Source of the DNA: Pseudonocardiales bacterium
GTDB taxonomy: Bacteria; Actinomycetota; Actinomycetes; Mycobacteriales; Jatrophihabitantaceae
Length of the DNA: 33,386 nt
Reading direction: 5' to 3'
Assembly (NCBI GenBank): GCA_003243915.1
Contig: QHCC01000045.1
Coordinates: 1 to 33,386, forward strand
Position 1 is the first letter of the stretch; every line of letters begins with the position of its first letter. Below the pieces are notes generated by a model. It saw only the letters and a program-made list of their open reading frames with translations, searched no databases and had not been told where the DNA came from. Position numbers and translations under genes: made by a program. Positions 1 to 6,999 of the stretch are shown here, in pieces.

Positions 1-156
1 TCGGTGCTCGCCGAGATGGCCGAAGCCGCAGACGACATCGACACAGCGCGCGCGCGGGCAGCGCTGGACCGGGCCGATCCCGACGCCGGGCCCGATGAGG
101 CGGCGGCACGCGATCGTGCGTTGTCCCGCCTGCGGGCGGCGGGCGAATCGGTCTGA
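1..156 (+). CDS. atpC: ATP synthase F1 epsilon subunit, C-terminal part
   Basis: The first 51 codons read in frame 1 as an alanine- and arginine-rich helical tail ending GESV before TGA at 154-156. It resembles the C-terminal helical hairpin of the F1 epsilon subunit, with repeated A-x-x-A-R-A and ALDRA patterns. Epsilon sits on the central stalk and regulates ATP hydrolysis. The 5' part lies outside the window. The identification rests on this helical character and on the DUF2550 gene 29 bp downstream, which usually follows atpC in actinobacteria. The epsilon beta-sandwich domain is not visible, so the call is partly contextual. Confidence 0.8.
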   Translation, partial: SVLAEMAEAADDIDTARARAALDRADPDAGPDEAAARDRALSRLRAAGESV

Positions 157-185
157 CTCCGATCCGAGCGGACTAGGAGAGGGCC

Positions 186-593
186 GTGCACATCGTCGAC
201 GTCTTGGTCGGGTGCGCGGCTGCTCTCGTCGTGATCCTCTTGGCCGCAGTGCTGGGTCGCCAGCGGTACATGCTGCGGGTGGCCGGCGGCGTCCCCCTGG
301 CCGTTCGTGTTCGCGGCAACCGTTGGGTGTACGGCATCGCGCGCTACGCGGGCGGCGAGCTGCGCTGGTACCGCGGAATCGGGCTCGGTACCCGCCCGAC
401 CAAGGTGCTGCACCGCAGTGAGCTCAGCGTCCTGACCCATCGCCCGCCGCTCCCGGCCGAGCTGGCCTCGCTGCCGGCGGCGGCGATCATCGTGGAGTGC
501 CGTGACGGTGAGGGGACGGCGACTTTCGGCTTCAGCGAAAGCGCCTTCACCTGGTTCGTCTCCTGGCTCGAGGCCTCCGCCCCCATGTCGTGA
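186..593 (+). CDS. DUF2550 membrane-anchored protein
   Basis: This 135-residue protein starts with GTG at 186, preceded by the purine-rich stretch GGAGAGGG. Residues 4-22 form one strong N-terminal membrane segment. A soluble domain with WYRGIGLGTRPTKVL and TFGFSESAFTWFVSWLE follows, as expected for the actinobacterial DUF2550 family. The function is unknown. Its place directly after atpC is conserved in actinobacteria such as Mycobacterium tuberculosis, where Rv1312 follows atpC. The stop codon overlaps the start of a kinase-like remnant. A second, internally deleted copy of this gene's 3' part lies at 2968-3111. Confidence 0.9.
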   Translation: MHIVDVLVGCAAALVVILLAAVLGRQRYMLRVAGGVPLAVRVRGNRWVYGIARYAGGELRWYRGIGLGTRPTKVLHRSELSVLTHRPPLPAELASLPAAAIIVECRDGEGTATFGFSESAFTWFVSWLEASAPMS

Positions 594-667
594 CCCTTGT
601 TGTCTTCGGCGGGCTGCCGGGCACCGGTAAGACCGTGCCAAGCCGAGCACCCGCCCCGTCGACTTAG
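590..667 (+). pseudogene. P-loop kinase remnant (Walker A only)
   Basis: A GTG at 590 overlaps the DUF2550 stop in a GTGA arrangement. It reads VTLVVFGGLPGTGKT, a textbook N-terminal beta strand plus Walker A loop of small AAA/kinase-type ATPases. The frame stops at 665-667 after about 25 codons. No Walker B or lid sequence is recognisable downstream in any frame. I read it as the 5' stub of a kinase gene once translationally coupled to DUF2550, with the rest lost. The longer open frame at 597-872 does not continue the kinase sequence. Confidence 0.6.
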
Positions 668-720
668 ACGCCAGACAGAGCGCCGACTTCATCGTGAGCT
701 TTGCTGTGAAGTCGACGGGG
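654..720. repeat. 12-bp inverted repeat after the kinase stub
   Basis: CCCCGTCGACTT (654-665) and AAGTCGACGGGG (709-720) are perfect inverse complements separated by 43 nt. A shorter partner, CGACTTCA/TGAAGTCG, nests inside using the same right arm. This could be a transcription terminator for the atp/DUF2550 transcript or the remains of an inserted element. The remaining sequence to the next gene (721-879) shows no gene I can support. Confidence 0.45.
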
Positions 721-879
721 TGCCCGCACCCGAGCACAGGGCCTCCGCGGGCTGGCATGATGTTCCCGATCCATGTCGCCGACGCGATATTCGTCCCAAT
801 AATCTCCGCGTGCGCATTGCGCTTCGAGTCGTGGTCGTTCACCGGAGTGGGGTGAGCTCGATCGGAACGTAGCCGGCCG

Positions 880-1746
880 TCAGTGGCGCAGGGCGGGGAT
901 GACCTCGGCCGCCAGAACCTCGGTCTGCTCAGCAATGTCCTCGCCCTGCGGCATGAGATTGAGCGTGCCGAAGCCGAGGTCGATGAACGCGGCCAGTTGC
1001 TCCACGACCGCGTCGATCGAACCGGTCACGAGGTCGGGGTCGGCTGCAGCGTCGGGGTCCACCCGCACCGTGAGGTTGTAGGCCCACGTCATGCCGTCCG
1101 GATCGCGCCCGGCGTCGCGCGCGGCGTCCAGGACGCGGGCGCGCATCGCGATCACCTCGCTCATTGGGACGTAACCGTGCGACGGGATCCAGCCGTCGGC
1201 AAGGCGCCCAGTGACCTTCAACGCCCGTGGCCCGAACGTGCCGAGCCAGATCGGAATGCGTCGCGCCGGCTTCGGTTCGAGATCGGCATGGACGGTGTGA
1301 TGAATGCTGCCGTCGAAGCTGAAATCGGGCTCGGTCCACAACCCGCGGATCACCGTGATTGCCTCGGCCAGCCCGTCGACCTTCTCGCGTGCGGTGGGTA
1401 CGCCCAGTCCGAACGCGCGGAACTCCTCGTCCGAATAGCCGGCGCCGAGGCCAAGGATCAGCCGGCCGCCGGACAGCCGGTCGAGGGATTCGGCCATCTT
1501 GGCCACCATCGCCGGGGCGCGGTAGGGAACGCCGAGCACCCTGGTCGCGATGCCGATGCGCGACGTCGACGCCGCGATCCAGGTCAGCATGGTCCACGTC
1601 TCGAAGCTGGGGGAGTCGCCGCACGGGTGGTCGGAGCAGGACACGAAGTCAAAGCCGAGTTCCTCGGCCCGCACGGCGTCGCGGACGGGGTCTGCGCCGG
1701 CGGCGGCGGAGGTGGAGACGTTCATGCCGAACCGCACGGTGCTCAT
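880..1746 (-). CDS. LLM-class F420-dependent oxidoreductase
   Basis: This 288-residue luciferase-like monooxygenase family protein opens MSTVRFGMNVS, then shows ELGFDFVSCSDHP, TSRIGIATRV and RLILGLGAGYSDEEF. These are the beta-strand signatures of the F420-dependent LLM subgroup, a TIM barrel. Such enzymes use F420 or flavin for hydride transfer, and the substrate cannot be read from sequence. The start at 1746 is chosen because AGGA lies 8 nt upstream and the ATG overlaps the stop of the upstream membrane gene (ATGA), which implies translational coupling. The open frame continues far upstream but is out of family there. It probably shares the MarR-controlled promoter. Confidence 0.88.
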   Translation of the reverse strand: MSTVRFGMNVSTSAAAGADPVRDAVRAEELGFDFVSCSDHPCGDSPSFETWTMLTWIAASTSRIGIATRVLGVPYRAPAMVAKMAESLDRLSGGRLILGLGAGYSDEEFRAFGLGVPTAREKVDGLAEAITVIRGLWTEPDFSFDGSIHHTVHADLEPKPARRIPIWLGTFGPRALKVTGRLADGWIPSHGYVPMSEVIAMRARVLDAARDAGRDPDGMTWAYNLTVRVDPDAAADPDLVTGSIDAVVEQLAAFIDLGFGTLNLMPQGEDIAEQTEVLAAEVIPALRH

Positions 1747-2374
1747 GAGGGACATCCTTCGGTGGTGGGGGCGAGCATGGGCACCGCGTGGGCAGTGGGG
1801 GCGACGGTGAGTCTGGGCAGCAGATAGTGGACGAGCGGGCCGATGCTCACGGCGTAGAGCAGCGTGCCGACGCCGACGGAACCGCCGAGCAGCCAGCCCC
1901 CAACGAGCACGCTGAGCTCGATCGTGGTGCGGGCGACGCGGATCGAGTAGCCGCGAGCAGCCAGGCCCGTCGTCAGGCCGTCGCGTGGCCCCGGGCCGAG
2001 TCCGGCGCCGATGTAGAGCCCGGTGGCCACGCCGTTGACGAGGATGCCCGCCACGAGCAGTGCGGCTCGCGCGGGCCGGCCGTCCACCGCGGGGAGCACG
2101 TCGAGCGCGAGGTCCGCGGCGAGGCCGACCACCACCACGTTGCTCAGCGTGCCGAAGCCAGGGCGCTGCCGAAGCGGCACCCACAGCACCAGCACCAGAG
2201 CCGCGACGACGATGACGACAACCCCGAACCGCAGACCGGTCCGCGTACCACGCCCTGATGCAGCACGTCCCAGGACGCCAGCCCGAGCTCGGCCCGCACC
2301 ATCAGCGCGATGCTCAGGCCGAACGTCAGCAGGCCGAGGTGGAGATTCACCAGCCGTCGAGCCACGACCACCAT
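1743..2374 (-). pseudogene. YczE/YitT-type membrane protein, frameshifted
   Basis: Two reading frames together make one YczE-like multi-pass membrane protein. The N-terminal part from ATG 2374 reads ARRLVNLHLGLLTFGLSIAL and then LGLASWDVLHQG. The rest is in another frame from about TGLRFGVVVIV onward, including NGVATGLYIGAGLGPGPRDG and a final GVGTLLYAVSIGPLVHYLLP. The frames part near 2236-2250, where one extra base would restore a continuous family sequence. Either the gene is inactive or there is a one-base sequencing error. About five membrane segments are predicted. The role of the family is poorly known. The promoter is shared with the divergent marR. Confidence 0.75.
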
Positions 2375-2388
2375 GAGCTTCCCATCTA

Positions 2389-2436
2389 CTTGACGTGTCA
2401 TGTAGATAGTACGACGAATCTGCATGACATGTCAAG
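2389..2436. promoter_or_regulatory. MarR operator pair between divergent genes
   Basis: CTTGACGTGTCATGTAG (2389-2405) and CTGCATGACATGTCAAG (2420-2436) are inverse complements at 15 of 17 positions, with a 14-bp spacer. Each half is itself centred on a near-perfect palindrome, TGACRTGTCA. Placement between the yczE-like gene and marR fits the usual autoregulation of MarR regulators. Binding by this MarR is an inference. Confidence 0.75.
2406..2435 (-). promoter_or_regulatory. Putative promoter of the yczE-LLM operon
   Basis: On the minus strand TTGACA (2435-2430) is followed 18 nt later by TACTAT (2411-2406). The -35 box lies inside the right operator half and the -10 box abuts the left one, so a bound regulator would block RNA polymerase. 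Confidence 0.55.
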
Positions 2437-2451
2437 CAGAGCGGCTAGGCT
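2424..2451 (+). promoter_or_regulatory. Putative leaderless promoter of marR
   Basis: ATGACA (2424-2429), a 16-nt spacer, TAGGCT (2446-2451), then 7 nt to GTG 2459. The -35 box sits inside the right operator half. The -10 to start distance suggests that transcription begins at or next to the start codon. Confidence 0.5.
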
Positions 2452-2458
2452 GGGCGAT

Positions 2459-2929
2459 GTGACCAAGACCCAATGGCTCGACCCGGCCCAAGAGCGCGCC
2501 TGGCGGGGCTACCGGCGAATGTTCCTGCTGCTCAACGCCCGGCTCGCCCGCGACCTGGTGCGCGACTCCGGCCTGTCCGAGGCTGACTACGACGTGCTGT
2601 CGACGCTGTCTGAAGCTGACGGGCGACGGGCCCGGCTGAGCGCCCTGGCCGAGCGCATGCTGTGGTCGCAGAGCCGCCTGTCGCACCACATCTCCCGCAT
2701 GCAGGGACGGGGACTGGTGAGCCGCGGCGAGGTTGAGTCCGATGGCCGCGGCTCGGTCGTCGTGCTGACACCGGCCGGGATGCGCGCCCTCGAAGCGGCG
2801 GCGCCGGGCCACGTCGCTGCTGTCCGGGCTCACCTGATCGACCGGCTGTCGCCGGATCAGATAGCGATGCTGGGCGACATCGCCGAAGTCGTCCTCACCG
2901 GGCTGAGCGATCCGAGGGCGGCGCTCTAG
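2459..2929 (+). CDS. MarR-family transcriptional regulator
   Basis: This 156-residue protein has the MarR winged-helix layout: an N-terminal dimerisation helix (about 6-40), LSEADYDVLSTLSEA, a recognition helix region SQSRLSHHISRMQGRGLV (about 74-91), a wing with ESDGRGSVVVLTPAG, and C-terminal helices ending in LSDPRAAL. GTG 2459 is preferred over ATG 2429, because 2429 lies inside the operator and the family N-terminus fits better at 2459. It is divergent from the yczE-like/LLM operon and probably represses both directions through the paired palindromes. The ligand is unknown. Confidence 0.88.
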   Translation: MTKTQWLDPAQERAWRGYRRMFLLLNARLARDLVRDSGLSEADYDVLSTLSEADGRRARLSALAERMLWSQSRLSHHISRMQGRGLVSRGEVESDGRGSVVVLTPAGMRALEAAAPGHVAAVRAHLIDRLSPDQIAMLGDIAEVVLTGLSDPRAAL

Positions 2930-2931
2930 CT

Positions 2932-2959
2932 CTAGCGCTCGCCGCCGGGCTTCCAGAGC
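2932..2959 (-). pseudogene. Remnant of cob(I)alamin adenosyltransferase 3' end
   Basis: On the minus strand these bases read LWKPGGER followed by a stop, the same C-terminal peptide as the intact adenosyltransferase at 20382-20963. Positions 2939-2959 are identical over 21 nt to 20398-20418. A shorter CCGTCA match follows on the 3' side. It directly abuts the second DUF2550 fragment, so the two together mark a recombination joint. Confidence 0.65.
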
Positions 2960-2967
2960 CGTCACCG

Positions 2968-3111
2968 TGGTACCTCGGAATCGGGCTCGGTGCCCGCCCG
3001 ACCAAAGTGCTGCACACCCATCGCCCGCCGCTGACGGCGACTTCCGGCTTCAGCGAAAGCGCGTTCACCTGGTTCGTGTCGTGGCTGGAGGCATCAGCAC
3101 CGATGTCGTGA
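2968..3111 (+). pseudogene. Second, internally deleted copy of DUF2550 3' region
   Basis: The frame reads WYLGIGLGARPTKVLH, then THRPPLTATSGFSESAF and TWFVSWLEASAPMS before TGA at 3109-3111. It matches residues about 60-135 of the DUF2550 protein at 186-593 but lacks two internal blocks of 7 and 21 codons. Both deletions keep the frame, and most remaining differences are synonymous. There is no start codon, membrane segment or ribosome site, so it is unlikely to be expressed. The pattern suggests a copy that diverged under coding constraint before it was truncated. Confidence 0.85.
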
Positions 3112-3168
3112 CGCCAGTCGCTCTCGGCGCAGCCCACGCCAGCCAGTGGGTGCGGAACACGCTGCGCG

Positions 3169-3882
3169 TCAGAGCACGATGCGTACCGCGCGCAGTCGTT
3201 CGTAGTGTGGACGGCTGCGCTCCGCGGCCTCGAGGGCCGGCCCGTGCAGCTCGACCTCACGCCGGCGGTATGGCTCGAAGCACGTCGAGACGAGCACCGC
3301 GTCATACCAGTAGGGCGCCCAGACCCCGTCCGAATCGCGCGGCCCGGCCGGCCACCGCAGCATCGTCGGGGTGAACTCGATGCCTGCGTACGCGCACAGC
3401 CACCGCAGGTAATCCTCGGGGTTCTGCAGGAAATCCGCCGAGTCGATCACGGGTGCCGAACCGCCGAGCTGGTCGTAGAGCTCGCTCTGCTGAACCAGTC
3501 CGATGTCCTCGGCGACCACATCAGCCCGTGAACGCACGTAGGAGGCGACCACCTGGGCCGGGTCGCGAATAAGCAACACATTGGTGACCGAAGCTATCCA
3601 CTCGCGCGGCAGCTGCGGGATCAGGTGATGGGTCATGTGCTTCTGGTAGTAAACGCCGTCGGTGGGGCCGGTCAGGTCGGCCACGACCACCTGCCAGGAT
3701 GTCTCCCCGGCCGCGATCACCTCCTCGCGCGCAGGATGGTTCAATCCGGTCTCGGCGAGGTAGTACGCGTACAGCGGCTCGTCCACCACATGGCAGTCCG
3801 ACCGGTTCTCCCAGGAGCGCATCAATGCCGTGGAGATATTGCGCGGACCGGACCAGACCGCGAGACGGACCCCGGGCGTCAC
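3169..3882 (-). CDS. Sulfotransferase-like protein
   Basis: The 237-residue product begins VTPGVRLAVWSGPRNISTAL. SGPRNIST is a P-loop-like 5'-phosphosulfate binding motif of the sulfotransferase fold. VLLIRDPAQVVASY follows at mid-protein, matching the 3'-phosphate binding region with its conserved R-D-P. Such proteins may transfer sulfate from PAPS or may use the fold otherwise. The GTG start at 3882 overlaps the aminotransferase stop (GTGA), so the two genes are translationally coupled. Pairing with a class IV aminotransferase suggests an amino-acid-derived substrate, which is inference. There is no signal peptide. Confidence 0.8.
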   Translation of the reverse strand: MTPGVRLAVWSGPRNISTALMRSWENRSDCHVVDEPLYAYYLAETGLNHPAREEVIAAGETSWQVVVADLTGPTDGVYYQKHMTHHLIPQLPREWIASVTNVLLIRDPAQVVASYVRSRADVVAEDIGLVQQSELYDQLGGSAPVIDSADFLQNPEDYLRWLCAYAGIEFTPTMLRWPAGPRDSDGVWAPYWYDAVLVSTCFEPYRRREVELHGPALEAAERSRPHYERLRAVRIVL

Positions 3883-4814
3883 GGTGCGATCCTCCCGGCG
3901 ACGTCCTGGCGCACCAAATCGCGATACAGCAATTGCAAACGCGCGACCACCGGCCCACGTTCGCCGGTGCCGATGCGTCGCCCGTCGATGGTGTGCACGG
4001 GCACCAGCCCGGCGAACGTTCCGGTCACGAACGCCTCGTCGGCGCTGTAGACCTCGGTCAGACTGAAAGAGCGTTCCCGTGCCTGGATGCCCGCCTGGGC
4101 ACACAGCAGGAGCACGTTCGACCGGGTGATCCCGCCGAGGCAGTACATGCCCGTCGACGTCCACACCTCCCCTCGGCGCACGATGAAGAAGTGCGTGGAG
4201 TTGCACGTGGCGACGAAGCCGTGCGGGTCGAGCATCAGCGCCTCGTCGGCACCGGCCGTGTAGGCCTGGATGCACGCGGTGATGTCATTCAGCTTGCTGT
4301 GGGTGTTCAGTCTCGGGTCCAGCGTGTCCGGGGCGGGCCGCCGGACGTGCACGGTGAACAGGGCCAGTCCGTGTTCGACGGTCGACGGCAGCGGGTCCTT
4401 GTACTCGGCGATGATCACCACTGTGCTCGGGCCGGCCGACATGCGCGGGTCCTGGTACGGCGTCGACTTCGGCCCGCGGGTGACCATCAGGCGGACGTGG
4501 ATGCCCTGGCCCGTCATCCCGTTCGCTGCCAGCGACCGGTACAGCTGCGCGGTGATCTCGGCGCGAGTCAGGCCGATGTCGAGGGCGATCGCCGCGGCGC
4601 CCTCCCAGAGGCGGTCCAGGTGCTGCTCGAGGAACGCCGGATGCCCGTCCGTGACCCGCAGCCCCTCCCACACCCCGTCCCCGAGAACGAAACCGGCGTC
4701 GAAAACGCTGACGACGGCCTGCGCCCGCGGCACCAGGCGACCGTTGACGCTGATGAGGATCTCGGCATTGCGCGGATCGTCGAGATAGTCGTGCGTCCCG
4801 TGGGTGCCCTCCAT
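3879..4814 (-). CDS. Class IV (PLP) aminotransferase, BCAT/DAAT-like
   Basis: This 311-residue protein has a fold-type IV PLP pattern: an N-terminal domain with ISVNGRLVPRAQAVVSVFD, GDGVWEGLRV and a dimer segment, then LNTHSKLNDITA, whose lysine is the likely Schiff-base residue. TGTFAGLVPVHTIDGR follows near the C-terminus. Members include branched-chain and D-amino-acid aminotransferases and aminodeoxychorismate lyase. ATG 4814 is preferred to an upstream TTG. GATGAT six bases before it would serve as a -10 for a leaderless message. The CNSTHFFIV segment departs from the usual family phosphate-binding text, so substrate specificity is open. Confidence 0.85.
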   Translation of the reverse strand: MEGTHGTHDYLDDPRNAEILISVNGRLVPRAQAVVSVFDAGFVLGDGVWEGLRVTDGHPAFLEQHLDRLWEGAAAIALDIGLTRAEITAQLYRSLAANGMTGQGIHVRLMVTRGPKSTPYQDPRMSAGPSTVVIIAEYKDPLPSTVEHGLALFTVHVRRPAPDTLDPRLNTHSKLNDITACIQAYTAGADEALMLDPHGFVATCNSTHFFIVRRGEVWTSTGMYCLGGITRSNVLLLCAQAGIQARERSFSLTEVYSADEAFVTGTFAGLVPVHTIDGRRIGTGERGPVVARLQLLYRDLVRQDVAGRIAP

Positions 4815-4957
4815 GGCTGGATCATCGCAGCCGCGCCGCTCTACAGATAGCAACCGCTCGGATCGTTGTGCCGGTCAGGTGCTGTGGGGGTGGTCCGGCC
4901 ACCCCGAGCGCCGGTCCGGTCCTGGGGCGGTCATGACACCAGCGCTGCGCGGACCGT

Positions 4958-4970
4958 TACGGTACCGGTT
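4958..4970 (+). promoter_or_regulatory. Putative leaderless -10 element of the DUF1028 gene
   Basis: TACGGT (4958-4963) lies 7 nt before GTG 4971 and no ribosome site is visible. The rest of the divergent spacer (4815-4957) contains a small hairpin, GGGGTGG/CCACCCC, at 4887-4905. Confidence 0.45.
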
Positions 4971-5783
4971 GTGACGTTCTCTATCGTGGGTCGCTCCGAC
5001 GACGGCGAGTCCTGGGGTGTAGCTGTTGCCTCCAAGTTCCTCGCAGTCGGCCATGCCGTCCCGGCAGCGATCGCCGGTATCGGCGCGCTAGCGACCCAGG
5101 CCGACGCCAACGTCGCATGGAAGACCACTGGGCTGTGCCTGATGGACGAGGGCCTCGCTGCGCCGGCCGCTCTGCGACGCATGATCGACGACGATGACAA
5201 GTCGAATCACCGGCAGATCGGCATCGTCGACGCCGCGGGCGAGTCCGCGACGCATACCGGGACGGGATGCCTGGATTGGGCCGGCGGAGTCGCCGAACCG
5301 GGCGTGGCAATCCAGGGCAACATCCTGACCGGGCCGGGCGTCGTCGAGGCGATGAAGCGGGCTTGGGACGACGCTGCGCACCGCCCCCTGGCCCATCGAC
5401 TTCTCGCCGCACTGACGGCTGGAGACGCCGCCGGCGGTGATCGACGGGGCCGTCAATCCGCCGCGCTCCTGGTCGTCCTCGACGGCGCCGGGTACGGCGG
5501 AATGGACGACGTCGCGGTAGACCTGCGCGTCGACGATCACCCGGACCCGATCACCGAACTCACCCGGTTGCTCGCGCTCAACGATTTCTACCTGACCGAG
5601 CCCGCCGAAGACGCCCGGGTGCCCGTCACCGCAGAGTTGGCGACTGAGCTCGACGACCGGGCCCGGGCCCTGGGACACACCGACTTCCTGGCCTGGATCG
5701 GGACGGAGAACTACGAGATGCGCGTCGCCGGGGACGCCAGCTGGGTAGACCGGCGCGTGCTGGAGATCATCAGAGGCAGCTGA
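4971..5783 (+). CDS. DUF1028 family protein (Ntn-hydrolase-like)
   Basis: The 270-residue protein starts VTFSIVGRSDDGESWGVAVA and continues ASKFLAVGHAVPAAIAGIGA. This is the typical DUF1028 opening, in which Thr2 could be the exposed N-terminal nucleophile after methionine removal. GCLDWAGGVAEPGVAIQGNIL and a C-terminal region with TRLLALNDFYL are also typical. The fold resembles Ntn hydrolases and no substrate is established to my knowledge. GTG 4971 is chosen because it puts the conserved TFSIV at the terminus and has a fitting -10 element. It is transcribed away from the aminotransferase. Confidence 0.85.
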   Translation: MTFSIVGRSDDGESWGVAVASKFLAVGHAVPAAIAGIGALATQADANVAWKTTGLCLMDEGLAAPAALRRMIDDDDKSNHRQIGIVDAAGESATHTGTGCLDWAGGVAEPGVAIQGNILTGPGVVEAMKRAWDDAAHRPLAHRLLAALTAGDAAGGDRRGRQSAALLVVLDGAGYGGMDDVAVDLRVDDHPDPITELTRLLALNDFYLTEPAEDARVPVTAELATELDDRARALGHTDFLAWIGTENYEMRVAGDASWVDRRVLEIIRGS

Positions 5784-5844
5784 CGGCCGCCCGTGCCCGG
5801 CGGCCAGGCGAATGGTCATGCCGACGGCTGTCGGCGGGATGCCC

Positions 5845-5850
5845 GATACT
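5845..5850 (+). promoter_or_regulatory. Putative leaderless -10 element of the TfoX-like gene
   Basis: GATACT is followed by six bases and then ATG 5857, with no Shine-Dalgarno sequence in between. Confidence 0.4.
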
Positions 5851-5856
5851 TCGAGC

Positions 5857-6189
5857 ATGGCTTACGACGAAGAGCTCGCGAACCGGCTGCGCGAAACGGT
5901 TCAGGGCGCGCAGGGGTTGACTGAGAAGCGCATGTTCGGCGGACTCGCATTCTTGATCAACGGCAACATGGCAGTCAGCGCGAGCAGCAAGGGCGGCTTG
6001 CTGCTTCGAGTCGATCCCGCCGAAACCGACGCCCTCATCACCGAGCCACACGCGGAGCGCTTCAGGATGCGCGGGCGCGAGATGGACGGTTGGCTTCGCA
6101 TCGACGCCCAAGCGATCGACACCGACGACGAGTTCGAGCGGTGGGTAAGCCGTGGTGTGACCTATGCCCAGTCCTTGCCGCCAAAGTAG
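5857..6189 (+). CDS. TfoX N-terminal-domain protein
   Basis: The 110-residue protein contains MAYDEELANRLRETV, then KRMFGGLAFLINGNM, then a long middle strand region and C-terminal WVSRGVTYAQSLPPK. This is the stand-alone TfoX_N fold common in actinobacteria. Although named after the competence regulator, single-domain actinobacterial members have no proven role. ATG 5857 gives the family N-terminus, and two earlier in-frame ATGs add residues not seen in the family. It lies between DUF1028 and a TetR gene on the same strand, with no sign of coupling to either. Confidence 0.85.
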   Translation: MAYDEELANRLRETVQGAQGLTEKRMFGGLAFLINGNMAVSASSKGGLLLRVDPAETDALITEPHAERFRMRGREMDGWLRIDAQAIDTDDEFERWVSRGVTYAQSLPPK

Positions 6190-6247
6190 TGGTCGCCACC
6201 GTCTATCGAGTCGAGTGCGTGGCCTGGCTGGGTGAGGACGTCTGAGC

Positions 6248-6892
6248 ATGGATGCTGTCGGTGTGGACTCGTCCGGGCATCAGGGCTCACCTGGGCCGGC
6301 GGGCTATCGCCGATCGGCGGGCTCGCGACGAGGCGAGGCCAGGCGCCGGGATCTGCTCGATCGTGTCGCCGACGACCTCGCGATCAACGGTCTGGTGGAC
6401 TTCTCGCTTCGGCGTGCTGCGCGGGCGGCCGGCACCACGCACAAGGTGTTGCTCTACTACTTCGACGGAGCCGACGACCTACTCGTTCAGGCGGTCCTTG
6501 CGCTGCGTGAGCGCCGCATCGGCAAGGGGATGGCCGCTGCTACCCCAGGAGCGGGCCGTCAGACGCTGGCCGCTCGGGTGCGCGCCTTGTGGCCCGTCCT
6601 CGTGGGAGAGGAGTCGCGGGTGCTCGATCAGGCCATCGGACTGGCGATGTATGACCCCGAGCGCTACGCGGAACTCGCGCGAGGGGCCTCGCAGCAGTAC
6701 TTGCCGTCGCTGGTGTCCATCTGCCCGCAGGGCTGGTCCGATCAGCGCAAGCTCGAGGTCGCCGAGATGATCCTGGCGGTCCTGCGGGGCTTCCTGGTGG
6801 ACCGGGTGGCCAGCGGTGACACGGGGCAAGACGCCGCGGGGTTCGAGGCGCTGGCCCGTGCGCTGGACAGAGAAGAAGCCGCCCAGGAATAA
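6248..6892 (+). CDS. TetR-family transcriptional regulator
   Basis: This 214-residue protein has a TetR DNA-binding domain at about residues 28-80. DLLDRVADDLAINGLVDFSL is followed by RRAARAAGTTHKVLLYYF, the helix-turn-helix, then a ligand-binding domain including RVRALWPVLVGEESRVLDQ. ATG 6248 has GAGG about ten bases upstream. The first 25 residues are glycine- and serine-rich and probably disordered. A perfect palindrome at 6942-6965 lies just downstream and in front of a truncated hydrolase gene, so it probably regulates that unit. The ligand is unknown. Confidence 0.87.
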   Translation: MDAVGVDSSGHQGSPGPAGYRRSAGSRRGEARRRDLLDRVADDLAINGLVDFSLRRAARAAGTTHKVLLYYFDGADDLLVQAVLALRERRIGKGMAAATPGAGRQTLAARVRALWPVLVGEESRVLDQAIGLAMYDPERYAELARGASQQYLPSLVSICPQGWSDQRKLEVAEMILAVLRGFLVDRVASGDTGQDAAGFEALARALDREEAAQE

Positions 6893-6941
6893 CGGCCGGC
6901 CCACGCTGAGCCGCGTCACGCGAGGCCCCCGGATGGACTTA

Positions 6942-6965
6942 AAAGTGAACCGTGTGGTTCACTTT
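6942..6965. promoter_or_regulatory. 24-bp perfect palindrome, likely TetR operator
   Basis: AAAGTGAACC (6942-6951), spacer GTGT, GGTTCACTTT (6956-6965): ten base pairs of perfect inverse symmetry. GTGAACnnnnnnGTTCAC-type sites are typical for TetR regulators. It lies between the TetR gene and the hydrolase fragment that starts at 7000. Confidence 0.75.
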
Positions 6966-6999
6966 GTCGAACGATGACGTGGTCTAGTTGGAGGTCGGC

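Noticed and set aside
597-872. Open frame of 91 codons after DUF2550
   Set aside because: It is not in the kinase frame, its composition is arginine- and proline-rich as in random high-GC frames, and it has no ribosome site or family motif.
1747-2184. N-terminal extension of the LLM protein
   Set aside because: The frame is open but overlaps the better supported membrane protein gene. Its residues are arginine-rich, and the LLM family starts at MSTVRFG.
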